From Choristoneura fumiferana (lineage: Eukaryota; Arthropoda; Insecta; Lepidoptera; Tortricidae): a stretch of 64,000 nucleotides of DNA. Below the pieces are notes generated by a model. The model had not been told where the DNA came from, made no database searches, and saw only the letters and a program-made list of their open reading frames with translations. The position numbers were made by a program, and so were the translations under genes. Shown one piece after another: positions 26,905-41,900 of this stretch (within the stretch, counting starts at the first letter, position 1; every line of letters begins with the position of its first letter). The stretch covers positions 8,237,856 to 8,301,855 of the forward strand of contig NC_133499.1 of assembly GCF_025370935.1 (NCBI RefSeq), given 5' to 3'.

Positions 26905-29900
26905 TTAAGCGTGATACATCGTTAGAAGACACTGGCTTATGACTTTCATATATCGCTCCCACACGCTCTTTAGGTCTGCCTCCCTGGAAAAAACAAAATA
27001 AGCTGCATAAAATGACTTTTTATACCCTAGGGCGTAAAGTTAATAATTTCTTCTAACACCAAGGCATTACATGCAAGGCAAAGTTTCTCAATACGTTTCA
27101 GTCTGTATGTCGGCGGCCGATCGTAAAATACGCCAGATCACGAAATTCCTAGGCATATCATGAAATGGCGCCATTCCATGAATTGGTTAAGGGACATCCG
27201 CCATATCGTTCAAAACTCAACGTTTAACGATTTGCCTAGTGACGTTTAGGCAGATCATGAAATTCCTAGGCATATCATGAAACGCCGTCATTTCATGATT
27301 TGGCCAGTTTAGGCGGATCATGAAATTCCTAGGTATATCATGAAACGCCGCCACATCGGTCCTTGGTACTTTCGTCGGCTCGCTCGCTCGCTCGGCTCGT
27401 GCGTTCTGGTCACAATTCAAACTAACAACTCCTCGCTTCGCTCGTCATACCAAATTTTTTCTTTTTTCGGCATATCACGATGTGTTATAGAGTTGAGTAT
27501 AGAGCTAGGAATATCGACAAATGCGTTGCTCTAATCGATCTGCCGTATCTATTGTTTTTCAGGCACATCGTGATATGCGTGGGCAACTTTTAGGCATATC
27601 ATGAAATGACGCCATTTCACGATATGCCTAGGAATTTCGTGATCTGGCGGATTTTACGATCGGCCGCCGACATATATATACGCCCCAGTGCAAAGCACAG
27701 GCCTTCACTCAGAATGAGAATAATTGGACGTCATAGTTTAAACTAGTTCTGCCACACCAATGCTTATTTTATAAATTTGATCTGTATGCGTATGTTGAGA
27801 ACCGGCATTACTTTATTTTGCATCTGTGGTGAAGTGGCAAACTGTCAAGAATGACGCTCAAGGATGACACTTACTGCCACTGTCAAAATGTCATATGTCA
27901 GATTGCGTATAGAAATCGAATATCGTAGTATAATCCACGCGTAAATTGTGAAGAATCTAATATTACCAGAATAAAGTCACAGTTTTCAAAGTCAAACGAA
28001 AGTCATTGCTTAATTTTCTTGTAATAATTAAATTATATTAAATAAAAAAAATACAGGAAACAATTATTTAAAAAAATGATTTGTTTCGAAATTGTTTTAA
28101 ATTTACTATATGTTGTAAAAAAAATAGACAACCTCAACTGTAGTGTCATCGGCAACATTATACATTTATGTTCTATTTCTATGTGATATGGCAACACGTT
28201 TATATATAACAAAAACAGTAATGGACTCAGAATGCTTCCTTGGGGTACACCACAGCGGATGTATTTACCTTGAGACAGTTAATACTAATATAAGCGTTCC
28301 AAAACTGTTACGTACCTTAACACGTCCATCTGCAATGCGCACTGCTCATACGCGCAGAGGAATTGAGCCAAATCAATTTTGGGCCAGCCGCCTAGACGCA
28401 AAGGCTCCACGCATCTGAAAGAGAAACATGTATCTAATAGACTTTGCCAGCGATCTCGCACGCGAAAACATTAGATTGTAAATAATTTATTGAATCAGGC
28501 GTTACTTTGCGGAGGTCCATATCAATGAACTAAAGATTTCCTTGCTCACCCGCGACCTTACGATAGCTAAGCTTATGCAAAATATGCGTGTTCATGCAGT
28601 TCCTCCACCTCCACACTGTAAGAACACACACAAATCACACAAACCCATCTATCACCACCACCACACTACACTGACGCGTTTCGAACTCAACCAGAGCTGT
28701 CCAACACAACAACAAGGGACAAGTTAAAAACGGTGGTTGTGGTTCGTTAGTCTAACAACTGGTAGCATGGTGTACGGTTGTGTCACTCTGAAGATGAGCT
28801 CTGGTTGAGTTCGAAACGCGTCAGTGTAGTGTGGTGGGTGGTGATAGATGGGTTTGTGTGATTTGTGTGTGTTCTTACAGTGTGGAGGTGGAGGAACTGC
28901 ATGAACACGCATATTTTGCATAAGCTTAGCTATCTTAAGGTCGCGGTGAGCAAGGAAATTCTTTTAGTACATTAGATTGTATTGAAATTCCGGGATTTTA
29001 TTTATTTATTACCTATTTATTTGTCATAAAGTAAGTAACAACCAATGCGCTGTAAAATTCAAAATAAACAAAACAAAAAAAAAAGTTCAAAAAAACGAAT
29101 TGGGGATTTTTGGACTTCATGTGATTATGTGTCTGGTTCACTTACTTTTCAAGTAAGTCGATAAAAAGTGATCGAAGTTCTCGACCTCTATGCAAGTTGC
29201 AAGCTAAACCGACCAGCGCCCGTGTGTACAGCCTGAAATTAAAAAAAAATCTTTCTGACTATAATTAATCACCTATCGTTTGACCTATGGCCTCTCAAGC
29301 TGAGGACCGTGGGTTCAAACCCCGGCTCGCACCTCTGAGTTTTTCAAAATTCATGTGCGGAATTACATTTGAAATTTACCACGAGCTTTACGGCGAAGGA
29401 AAAACATCGTGAGGAAACCTGCGCTAACCTGCGAAGTAATTCAACGGTGTGTGTGAAGTTCCCAATCCGCACTGGGCCCGCGTGCATCATTCTGAGGGGA
29501 GGCCTGTGCCCTGCAGTGGGACGTATATAGGCTGGGATGATGGATGAGATGATAATTAATCAATCATCATCATCGACCAGAAGACGTCCACTGCTGTACA
29601 AACGCCCTTAGAACATCACAATGAACGACAACTCGCCACTTGCCGACCGGATGGCCTAGTGGTTAGAACCTGACTACGAAGCCTGAGGTCCCGGGTTCGA
29701 TTCCCGGCCGGGGCAGATATTTGTATGAATAATACGAATGTTTGTTCTCGGGTCTTGATGTATTTAATTATGTATTTATCTATATAAGTATGTTTATCCG
29801 TTGCCTAGTATCCATAGTACCTACAAGCTTTGCTTAGTTTGGGACTAGGTCAATAGGAGTCAAGTGTCCCATTATAATATCTATCTATCTAATACAAAAT

Positions 29901-32900
29901 CTATATCTATCTTTATCTATATAATGCATGTATAGTTTCTCTTGTATTTATATAAATATTGATACTTTTCTTTTCTTTAAGTTTTAATTGTATCACTCTT
30001 TTCATGATGTGTACACATAGTTTGAATTGTAAATGATCTCTTGCCTTAATTATTCTCATTACTGTACCGCATGTTTACAATTTGTTTTGTGTGCCAAAGT
30101 TAATAAATCAATAAAATTAATAATAAATACCTTTAAACGAGCAATTGGTATATATATATTTCGGGGATCTCGGGAACGGCTCCAACGGTACGATTTCAAT
30201 GAAATTTGGTATATAAGTTTTTTGGGGATGACGAATCGATCTAGCTTGGTCTTATCTCTGGGAAAACGCTTATCATCGAGTTTTAGCCCGAGCAAAGCTC
30301 GGTCGCCCAGGTACTTATTATTATTATGCATCACTTGCATCCTCCGGTTGCCCGAAACTCTCACGTCAGTCCATCTAGTGGGTCTGCCGACGCTTCGTCT
30401 TCCGGTTCGTGGTCGCCACTCGAGGACTTTTCTCCCCCAACGGTTATCTGTCCGAGCGATGGCCCGCCCATTGCCACTTCAACATATATATCTTTCCAGC
30501 TATGTCGGTGACTTTAGTTCTTCAACGAATTTCCGTATTCCGCATTATGAACTATACTTACAGTGCTTTGCAATGCTATGCAATTTTGAAAATATTTTTA
30601 AGGATTTTATTTTATTTTATTGTGTCGCTTTTGTATTTGGGCATTTAAAAAAAAAGTGTACCCTTTCCTTTTTTTTTTATTTTAGAAAAAAAAATGTTTT
30701 TTTTTTCTACTCAGAATCAAGAGCACAGTCGATTCCGATTGTTTAAAGAAAATTCATTCATACAAAATACTTCTTTCATACTGTGTATGGAAAAAACGTC
30801 GCAAAACTTTTTTGGGGGCATTTTTTTTAAATATCGCAATCGATTGTGCTCTTGATTCTGAGTAGGAAAAACCTTTTTTTATTATCCAAAAAAAAAGGTA
30901 CACTTTTTTTTTAAAACGCCCATTTAAGCAACGAATTGTTCGAAGTATCATACATCACACATACATCATCAGCCTATAGCAGTCCACTGCTGGACATAGG
31001 CCTCCCCTAAAGAACGCCATTGCGCCCTGTCCTCGGCTAGACGCATCCAGCCTCTACCAGCAGCCTTCCGCTAATCGTCACTCCACCTGGCCGCAGGGCG
31101 TCCTACACTACGTTTGCCAAGACGCGGTAAAATAACAATATCTATAATATCATAACTAAATATAATAATAATTTCTTACCTGAAATTGAGCTCCAATTCT
31201 TGATACGACTTCTCCAATAGTTTAGGCTTTAAACGCATACAGATCAAACTGAAAACAAATAAAACAATCATAAAAGACCGGCCAAATGCGACTCGGATTC
31301 ATATAGAAAACCGGCCAAGAGCGTGTCGGACACGCCCAAAGCCCCAAAATAGGGTTCCGTAGCCATTACGAATAAATTAAGTCGTATTTTTCTAAGGATT
31401 TCGTATTTTATACGGAATCTTCCAAGTTTAGGTTTATTTTATACCTTAGGCTGCTATTTACTCTTAAACTACTAATGATTCTCAAGTAAACTTAACCGTT
31501 ATAGTTTTCCTTGAAAGTTTGGTCTACGATAAGGCCTCTAGCCTTTAGACTCTACGCTACTGGTAAATAACTCACTGTTTATGTTCTTTTTCCTTGTCAA
31601 GCAGTATTCTTAACTCCCTTAATTCTAGAAGGAACTCCCTGTCCATTTCTGTGTCGTAATATTCTGGTCCAGTGCAGGAATACGTCCAGTTTGTCATGAT
31701 GGCCTGGAAAATAGTACATTGTTGTAGTGGCTGGAAAGTAAGCAATAGATGAACCGCCCTTTTTTACCCGACTGCGAAGAAGGACTCGGTTATGTGTTTG
31801 ACGCGTATGTATGTATGTCTATTCCTATGTCATCTCGTAACTACTCAACGGCTGAACTGATTTTGATAAATGATACGTCATTGGATTCGTCTTGATGACG
31901 CGAGTGACACTGGGTACATGAAATTCTTGGGAAATCAAAATGTCGGATTTTTGGCGCCAAATTGTAAGTTTTCAAAAAATGTTTTTTATTCAAATCTGTC
32001 GAGTAGGGTATCAAATGAAAGCTAATAACTAGCCCATTCTAAATATGTATGGGTTATAATAGTTTTAATATACCATTTTTACAGAACTATGTGTGAAATA
32101 AAAAAAATTAAAAAAAGATCAAAAAACCCGACTGCCTTAAAAAAGACTAAAAGGAGAAAACAAGTTTATTGGGCTAGAACTTTGTAAAGTAGCTAACTTA
32201 AAGTTCAACAGTCGGGACCCATTTCAATCGTGACGCTCAAAAATTCTTACCTAATGGGTCCCGACTGTTGAACTTTAAGTTAGCTACTTAACAAAGTTCT
32301 AGCCCACTAGACTTGTTTTCTTCTTTTAGTCTTTTTTAAGGCAGTCGGGTTTATTGATCTTTTAATTTTTTTTTATTCGACTGTATGGCAACGAGCAAGT
32401 GGGTCTCATGATGGTAAGAGTAAGAGATCACCACCGCCCATAGGCACCTGCAACACCAGGGGGATTGCAGTTGCGTGACCAACCTAGAGGCCTAAGATGG
32501 GACACCTCAAGTGCCAGTAATTTCACCGGCTGTCTTACTCTCCACGCCGAAACACAACAGTGCAAGCACTGCTGTTTCACGGCAGGATTAGCGAGCAAGA
32601 TGGTGGTAGCAATCCGGGCGCACCGAGGGTCCTACCACCTGCAAAAGACACAATGTACTATTGTACTTACCTGAGCGCAGTGGTAGAAATCGTTGAAACT
32701 GAGATATTGCAGTTTACGTTTAGTCGTTTCGAACCTCATGCATGCGATAAACACAACCGCGCCGTATTTCCTACAACAGATTATAATGTACAGATATATA
32801 ATACTATTCAATGGAAAAAATCAATTGTGTAAACAAAGCATTTTTTCACGATTACTCCGTAGTTACTTACATTTGAACGCCAATCCCGATCATATTTACA

Positions 32901-35900
32901 TCTCAATGAGCTCAGCACTGTTTTTAACAATCATTTATCATTAAATAATCGTGTAAATATGGTTATTTTATAGAATTAAATGGAAGACGAAAATCCGTTA
33001 TATTTGTCAAATTGACATGATAATTTTTTCCTCACCGAAGTTGGTCTATGGTCGGTCTAGTCTCTGGAAATTTAGTGCTGTACCAACAAAATTAATTATT
33101 TGACTGAACCAACCTTACCTACCGATAATTATGGCTGGCCCTGCAAATTAATTTATTCGTAGATATTAATTATTTGTGTTAAGTTACACTATTTAATGAA
33201 GGTTTATAAAGGTTTCTAATCCTATCCTACTATCCTACTAATCCTACTAATATTATAAATGTGAAGTTTGTGAGTGAGTGAGTGAAAATGTTCGTTACTT
33301 CTTCACGCTGAAACGGCTGGACGGATTTGGATGAAATTTTGGCGAAAAGTTAGATAACATAGGATACTTTTTATCCCGATATTCCCATGGGATAGGGATA
33401 AAATCTTGAAATAACAACGCTCAGCTTTGTCATGAAAATTGTATATAGATAGTTTGACATCTGGAAAAAACATAGCCTACTTTTTATTTCGATATTCCCA
33501 CGAGATGGGATAAAATTTCGAACTAATAACCGCTGGGCTTAGAGTCATGAAATTTTACCATGATTTTTTTAATGTAATGTCAATGAAAACAACGATTTAA
33601 TTTTCGGGAATTCCCACGGCAATTTTTAAAAATCCCGGTATTTTCAGCTGTTGGACCTAATGATTTACGTGTGCGAAGCCGTGGGTAAAACACTAGTTGG
33701 ACGATAAAGAGTATTATAGTAGAAATTATGTAGATTTCTATTTACTAGTACTTATCATATTTACTGTGGAGTCCATTGTTGGACCAAACAATCATTTTGA
33801 ATCACTTCCCTGTGTCTACTCTCATTTCCCTGTCTTATGTAAATTTAAAAAATGCCTCTTCTAAATTATATCGAAAATACAAACTGAGACATGGGATGCA
33901 CAGAAAAAACCAGAAAAAGAGACCAGCGCTGGGAATCGAACCTAGGTCCTCAGCAATCCGTACTGCGTACTATAACCCCTACACCACCGTTGGACAGGAG
34001 TCAAGATACAAATTTCTCCTATGCACACATATCTCAGGTTGCCTTTTTCTACTACGCTACTTAAGCAGCAAAAATTCTAAATTAATCCATATTTTAACTG
34101 ACCCTTTCATTCTAAAATACTCCATCATAAACCTTGGGAAAATATACGTCAAAAAATATAAGTGGATATACATGTTTCACCATTTTAAAATTCTACCCTT
34201 AAAGGGTATAAAGGGGAGTGTAAGTTTGTATGGAAAAACGTTAGGTATATATATTTGAAGATATACCTAATCCTAAAACTTCGGTGAAAATGCTATTAAA
34301 CATTCTAAGTTAAAAGGGACATGGAAACATGTGAATGACTCTTGAACAGGACTAAGAGAATACGTGATTCGCCATTTTTAAAAATTAAACTTAGGGAAAA
34401 CATTAAATAATGAAATATGAGTAAATTCAAAATAATTATTTACTGCTGATTGAAGTATCTTAAAGAGCTTTCACATCACTAGAGCCAACGTCAGTCAGTC
34501 AGTCAGCCAGTCGTCAGTCAAGTGTCAATGTCAGTCACCACATTTGTTTACACAATTGATTTTTTCCATTGAATAGTACCATAGTGAATTCTTTCCCATC
34601 ATATTTCACGCCGAAGCCGTGGTGGCCTAGTGGTTTGACCTATCGCCTCTCAAACAGAAGGTCGTGGGTTCAAACCCCGGCTCGCACCTCTGAGTTTTTC
34701 GAAATTCATGTGCGGAATTACTTTTGAAATTTACAACGAGCTTTGCGGTGAAGGAAAACATCGTGAGGAAACCTGCACTAACCTGCGAAGCAATTCAATG
34801 GTGCGTGTGAAGTTCCATCCGCACTGGGCCCGCGTGTGGAACTATGGCCCAAGCCCTCTTGATCTGAGAGGAGGCCTGTGCCCAGCAGTGGGACGTATAT
34901 AGGCTGGGATGATGATGATATTTCAGTTTTAGCCTGCAGGGCAACTAACTACAAAACTCGAAACTCGAAGTTCGTGTCGTGCGGTCCCTCTGACACTTAT
35001 ACTATTTAATACGAGAGCGAGAGGGACGGTGCGACAAGAACTTCGAGTTTCGAGTTTCGTAGTAGCCCTGATGAATATGGCTGGCGTAAAATATTTGAAC
35101 ATAAAGAATTATTGTTATACGAAATTAATCTAAGCTATCAGATTTTATAATCAATTAATTAAGTTGAAATTTGATTTATAGTGAATTTTTGAAAAATCTA
35201 TATACCTGTCCCTTTCTCTATGCAGCAAGTATGGCGGTACTGGCCTGTGACGTCACATGCCAGTATGTCTTTCTCTGTCTAATCTTGAATTTCAAACCCT
35301 CATAACTTTGTTATTTGTAAAGGTAGCTTAAAATTGTTTCTTTATTCGATAACAGGCATTGTGTAGTTTTAATTTATAAAACATATACAAAATAGTCAAA
35401 TACCGTATTAAGTGAAGAAACGTAATATGCATGTAACGTAACACCAGAGACTCGTTTAGTGATGGGACCTAATGGATCTTGAGTTATATCGGTACTTATT
35501 AATTGATAAGTAACGAACATTCTTGCAAACTCCGTGTAGCCTTACTTAAGTGGCAAATAATATTCCAACCTAGAATTTCACTTATAAGTATAATCTCATC
35601 AAAATTAGCGTAATAATCGAATAAATGATGACATTAATTATTATTAAGATTTTATATTATTAGTTTTTTCGACTCAAGTCGACACTTCGACTCTCTAGTC
35701 TTATGATACTGACAGCTGTCACCCGCACTATGCTACAATGAAAGTACTGTAGTTTAAGCATTTGTTTATCTAAACCCATATGGTAAATCCTCAATTATGC
35801 GTTCAAAAACCATAGGTAATGACCAGCATTACGACATTGGATTCTATCATGAACACGGCTGTATCGTAATGAGATTTCATACATCATTACAGCACGGGGG

Positions 35901-38900
35901 GGGGCGCTCGTGGGGCAGACATACTTACCTAGTTCTCGTTAATGCAGGTCATTCTCAATGGTTCTTGAACACATGATAGAGGATTTAATATATGGATATA
36001 GATAAAATATTGTATGCAACTGTACGTAATTAGGCCTAAAACACTCATGTGACCCTATTATGAAATCGGCTACGCCTCGTTTCATAAACCCACACTCGTG
36101 TTTTAAGGACCCCTATTACGATACAGTTGCATAAAATACTATTACCGACTCACTTAGCAAGCGGCTCCGATAGCAGAAACGTCGTCCTTATATTAGCGAC
36201 CACGTTGCCGGGCATCTCCTCCACCGTCCGGAAAACGCGCCGGACGTTGTCGAACTGCCGCCGGCAGCAACGGAGCGGGGCGCCGGACCGGTCGGACACC
36301 TAGGTTTTTTTTTTTATTAAAAACATTCCTAAAAATCCGCCTGCCTTAAACCTCCTGCGGCCCAAGTCAATCTTTTTAACCGCCGACGCAAAAAGAAGAG
36401 TGTTCACCGTGTTACAAGTTCGACCGCTGTGTGTCTGTCTGTGGCACCGTAGCTCTTAAACGGGTGAACCAATTTGAATGCGGTTTTTATTATTTGAAAG
36501 CAGGGTTCTTGGTGATGGTTTTTAGACATGATTTATCAGAATCGGAGAAGAATGTGTTTTTCATGAACCAATAGAAACTTTATTTATTTACCTAGCCTCG
36601 CTTCGCTCAGCTGTTTGGACCTGAGCTGTGCTCATGGTCAAAATACCATAAACGGGACTTATCACGCTATTTTTACACGAGTAATATTTACCTCGACGTA
36701 GCAGTTGAAATAAAAAAGCATAGGAATTTCAACCGGGACGATGGGTATAAGCTTTCATCTTCGTGGAATCCTGTTATTAATAAGTGTCGGCGTCGGGATG
36801 AATGTTCGGAGGGACGATCGGACGTTGTTAGTGTTGTGTGTCGGTGTGATAGGGTGACTAATAAAAGTGACCAAGTGCGGGTAGTTCGTGATACGAGTGC
36901 CGGCACTATTAGTGATCAAGTGCGGGTAGTTCGAAGAACTCGCGCCGCTAGGCAGACTTGACACCCCACACTTCAGTCTACTCGTGACCACGGCAACTGT
37001 AACGTTAAATTGAAAATACAAACTGAAATATAGATGCACAGAAAAACCAGAAAAATAAGACCAGCACTGGGAATCGAACCCAGGTCCTCGGTATTCCGTG
37101 CCGCGTGCTATACCGCTACACCACTGTTGATCAACGGTACAGACACGAATTTCCCCTATGCACCACATAGCTTGTTTGTTTCTTATTTAGCCACTTAAGC
37201 AGTGACGCTAGCGACATCTATACCGTAGCCCTCGTCGAGAAACTTTTGGCATTCCATTGGAAATAACCGCTCACCCGGACAAGAGATGTCGTTACTAAGC
37301 AATCAAACTAAAAATTATTTTTTTTTTATCTTTTTTGTAAAAACAATCTTAACTGTAACGTTGCCGAAACGTCGAGGTAAATATATGAATAGTGTAATAA
37401 GTCCTGTTTATGGTATTTGACCATGACTGAGCTGTGCTGTACGTGGATAGGGAAATGAGGTGTTTCTAGTAGTTCATGAAGATAACATTCCTAGGAACAC
37501 ATCCTCACACATCTTAGAGTTCTAGACCACTAGACTTGTTTTTTTAGGGTCCCGTACCCAAAGGGTGCCAACGGAACCCTATTACTGAGACTCCGCTGTC
37601 TGTCACAGGGCTCTATCTCTTGAGCCGTAATAGCTAGGCACTTTAAATTTTCAGATTATGTATGCTGTGGCCGATATAACAACAAATACTAAAAACAGAA
37701 TAAAACAAATATTTAAGGGGGGCTCCCATACAACGAACGTGATTTTTTTTGCCGTTTTTGCTCGATATTAATAACGGCAACAGGCAGACACTTGAAAAAT
37801 CTTTAAATATTCACAGAATATTTAGTTGTATAATCACTTTAAAAATAAATAAATTAAAATAAAATAATTTTTAAGATGGGGGCTCCCGAACTTCTTTTTT
37901 TAAGGCAATCAAGTTCAAGGCTCGGAACCGGTTTGTAAAATAGCAGTAAATAGCGGTAAATACCGCTTTATTTCGGTTTAACTCCGAACTTTCATAAGAA
38001 CGCGAACGTTTATAAGAACTGAACTATAACCTAAATAAACCGGTTTATTCGAGGGGTGACAGCTGGCCGGCCGGCGGGGCGGCGACGTTTATCCTGCGCC
38101 AGAATAAACCGGTTTTCATTATTCTAAACCGGTTAATCTGACAAGAACTTTATGGAAATGTTCCCTTAAAAACCAGTTTAAAAATAACGGTTTCGCGAAC
38201 GAAACCAAAATGAAAACGTTTTGGGCCAAGTACATGATAACGGTTTGGAAATTTAACCGGTATCCGAGCCTTGATCAAGTTTACTGTCGGCGAAGAGAAG
38301 CTCACCTCGTCTAAATCCTTCCTGTGTCTAGAAGACAGTTTGCGTCCCAGCAGTTCTCTGATAACTGCATCATCTAAACCATAGTATCTAGAAAAATGCA
38401 GTACAATTAGAATGTTAATGGAAAACGAGCAAGTGGGTCTCCTGATGGTAAGAGATCACCACCGCCGATAAACATCTGGAACACCAGGGGTATTGCACAA
38501 GCGTTGCCAACCTAGAGGCCTAAGATGGGATACCTCAAGTGCCAGTAATTTCACCGGCTGTCTTACTCTCCACGCCGAAACAACAGTGCAAGCACTGCTG
38601 CTTCACGGCAGGATTAGCGAGCAAGATGGTGGTAGCAATCCGGGCGGACCTTGCACAAGATTAGATCCTGTCCTAGATTTTTATTTTAAAAGTACACTTT
38701 ACTTTTTTTTCACAATAATTAGGGTTCGTCTTACACAGAATCACGAAGAAAAGAATGTGTTACTACTGCTGGGTAGATTAGCCAAAGGAAACTTTTAAAT
38801 TTTTTTTTTACTATTGTTCGCACACACGTAAATCATTAGATCCAGCAGCTGAATTGAAATTTCGAGATTTTTAAAACTTCCCGTGGGAATTCCCGAAAAT

Positions 38901-41900
38901 TAAATCGTGGTTTTCATTGACGTTACATTAAAAACAATCATGTCAAATTTTATGACTTAAGCCCAGCGGTTGTTATTTCGAGATTTTATCCCTATCCCGT
39001 GGGAATAACTGAATAAAAAGTAGCCTATGTTTTATTCCAGATGTCCAGCTATCTACCTGCCCGACTCGGGCACAACGGCTGCGTTCAGCGTAACGCGTAG
39101 GGCTGTGTTGCACGACACGACACGGTGACCGTCTAAAATGGTCTCGCCGGAAGACCAGCGCTGGCTCCACCAAAGGAGTCCGCATTTTATGCTGAGGCGG
39201 GACCGTTTCGGGCCAATTCAAATTCAAATTAAAAAAAAAAAAATTCAAATTCAAAAAATTCAATTTGTTACTGTTCTGTATCTATAATTTACATGTGTGT
39301 GTCCCGAATAAATCTTTTCATTTTCATTACATTTTCATTTTTTACATAGGTACGTTCCAAATTTCATCCAAATCCGTCCAGCCGTTTCAGCGTGAATGAG
39401 TAACAAACATACTCACTCACTCACTCAGAAACTTTCGCATTTATAATATACCTAAGTAGGATTAGAAAATGTACATAATATATTGTATTTCTATCCAATT
39501 TATAAAAAGTGTAAACAAAGACGCCATTAACACGACCACAGACATTCAATGATTAATTATTCAGTAATGTATTCCTTATTTCTGTCCATTGTAAAGGTTG
39601 CTGGAAGAGATCGCTGAAGCGATAAGGCCGCCTATTGCTTACCTTAGAAAATCTCTATGTATATACTTGTTTTCTCTGTACTGTTTACTGTATTGGTGTG
39701 CAATAAAGAGTTATTGTATTGTATTGTATTGTAAATCGATTAATTTATTAATTTAATAGATCAAAGTAGTCTATTTATTATTTACAATACTGATTTCATT
39801 CAAAGACTGTTTATTCAATTACAAAAGCAGTAATTATTTAATTTTAAGGAAAGTAGATAAAATCGCTTATTCATCCGCGCATTAATCGATTTTTAAAATG
39901 TCAATTTTTCCACAATCTACGCTAGTCTATGCTACTACAGATTATACACATGTTTCAATCAAGAAATAACGTCAGCAGGGCTACTCCGAAACTCGAAACT
40001 CGAAGTTCGTGTCGTGCGGTCCCTCTGACACTTATACTATTTAATACGAGAGCGAGAGGGACCGCACGACACGAACTTCGAGTTTCGAGTTTCGGAGTAG
40101 CCCTGCAGATTTTGACGAAGATTTTTCAAATGAAAATTAAATATTGAAATAAAGTGAATTTTGGTAAAAAAAAGGATTACATTGATTCGATCCAGTGGGT
40201 GTTTATACAAGAATTTTAGGTGAAATCGGTTTGTTTACACTTTCCATAAATTGGATTGAAATAACATATGCTTAGATTTTTTTTTGCCAGGAAACTACAT
40301 TTCGCACCTTTAAAATTAAACTGAAATAATTTGAAATTTTCTCATTTTAAAATTCAACCAGATTGTGTTTATTTTGGATATGTGAATATTTCGAATTGTT
40401 TCAGTTTAATTTTAAAGGTGCGTGCTGTTCTTAGGGTTTAGATCCTTACCCTCCACTGCTTAGTACTCACTTCTCGATCAGCATCTGCTTAGTGGCTTCA
40501 TCTATTTGGAAGACCATCTGCTCGGACAGTTTTGTTGGAACTGTTAGCAATCGCTCTAGAAGGGCGAAGGTTCTGAAAAAACGACCAGATAGCTAAGTTG
40601 TTAGAGACCCTGACTACGAAGCTAGCGGTTGCGGGTTCGATTCCCGTGGCCGTCAAATATTTGTATGATGTGGTCGCAATGAGGGCTGTCGCTTATGAAT
40701 TCGCCGCTAGAGGCGCTAGTGTAGCGAGGTATGCGAAATGTCAAATGTCACTGTTTTGGGTGAGCTACGCGGGTTTAGAATAATTTTGTGAATATTTTGC
40801 AATATCTGAAATAAATTATGGCAAATATGCATTACGGGGCAATGAATGTCTGTGTTTTGAGACAGTTGTCTTTCGGAAACCTTTGTCCTCCCTTTTTTCG
40901 AGCAAAGCGGGACTACGCAACACTGTGGCATGCTCGATATTTTCATAGTACGGTTTTAAGGTATTAAATATGATTTTAATGTAAATTTTGCTTTGTAAAT
41001 TTGTTTTCACGCCCGTAATAACAAACTAACCACTATACTTCAGGCAGGATCTTTGTCTACAGTGGCGCCAACTGGTGAGCGCGGAAGTTATTACTGGCTT
41101 CCAATTATCATGCCGGTATTTATCAGATCGGGAATGTTAGTACGGTATATTTATTCACTCCGGGTTGATATTGCGTGACTGTAATTTGGGCTTCGAGTGT
41201 ACACAGTGTGTGAGTTTTGTGTGTACATCGATACCACAATACAAGTAATAGGCAGTAGGTTGACTCAGCCGTATTCTTGAAATTTATACCTACGGCTGGG
41301 CGGAGCGCTAGGGTTGGCGTCTACAAAAAGTAAAACAGACGTGTTTAGTTTACGTTCCAAACGGCTATGTGCTGCAATAGTATCACAATTTGCCACTAGA
41401 TGGCGCTGGCTGTAGGATAGATGTCGCTAACGTTTGGTTAACTTAGTTTATTTAAGTAGTGTTAAGAATTTTTGTTTTAATATACTTCCTTGAGCATCCC
41501 ACAGTAGTTCGTTTTCATTATTGAACACTATTATAGAGGCGCTTTTTATTCGGATTGTACGGGCGAAGTACACGTGTGAAGTTTTTTTTTTTTATTTGAG
41601 TAGTTTTAGGTGTAGAAATAAAACATAATGTTAATTTTATGAGTACTTATTTATTAATTAGATTATAAGTTGGAAATAGAAAAAAAAATGCGTCTATTGC
41701 GGCATGTTCGAAACGACTTGTTGTTGAATTTTATCACATGAAAAATCCTCATTCTCATTCTTCGTGACGCCGCCATTATTAAATATATATAGTACCTAGT
41801 TAGTACCGAGCGCTATTAACCACGTTACGGAATCGAAACGGGGCCGAATAGAGCGGGCGGCGACACAGCACTCGACCAGCGACCGGACAACGCGGCGCGC

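Larger units (their letters stand above)
32802..34578. mobile_element. B-only 1.78-kb inverted-repeat DNA element with nested insertions
   Basis: Perfect 36-bp inverted ends starting TACTATTCAATGGAAAAAAT. No transposase. A run of GTCA repeats lies near the right end (34489-34540). A Helitron (33242-33696) and a family-3 SINE (33885-34060) lie inside. Segment A has only CAGATATAGTG at the site; the exact target duplication (possibly ATA) is not resolved. It occupies Fibp intron 4 in the complete gene. Confidence 0.75.

Noticed and set aside
30033..30746. A 237-residue open frame on the plus strand
   Set aside because: It runs through three different repeat fragments, including antisense RTE and homopolymers. 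A composite by chance.
33776..34258. A 160-residue open frame on the plus strand
   Set aside because: It crosses the antisense of a family-3 SINE head inside a non-autonomous DNA element; no recognisable motif.
36755..37168. Minus-strand open frames with TTRTWSLLLVTLSH and GTEYRGPGFDSQCW phrases (also 17737-18201)
   Set aside because: They are translations of the inverted-repeat element and the family-3 SINE, repeated in both segments. No protein family.
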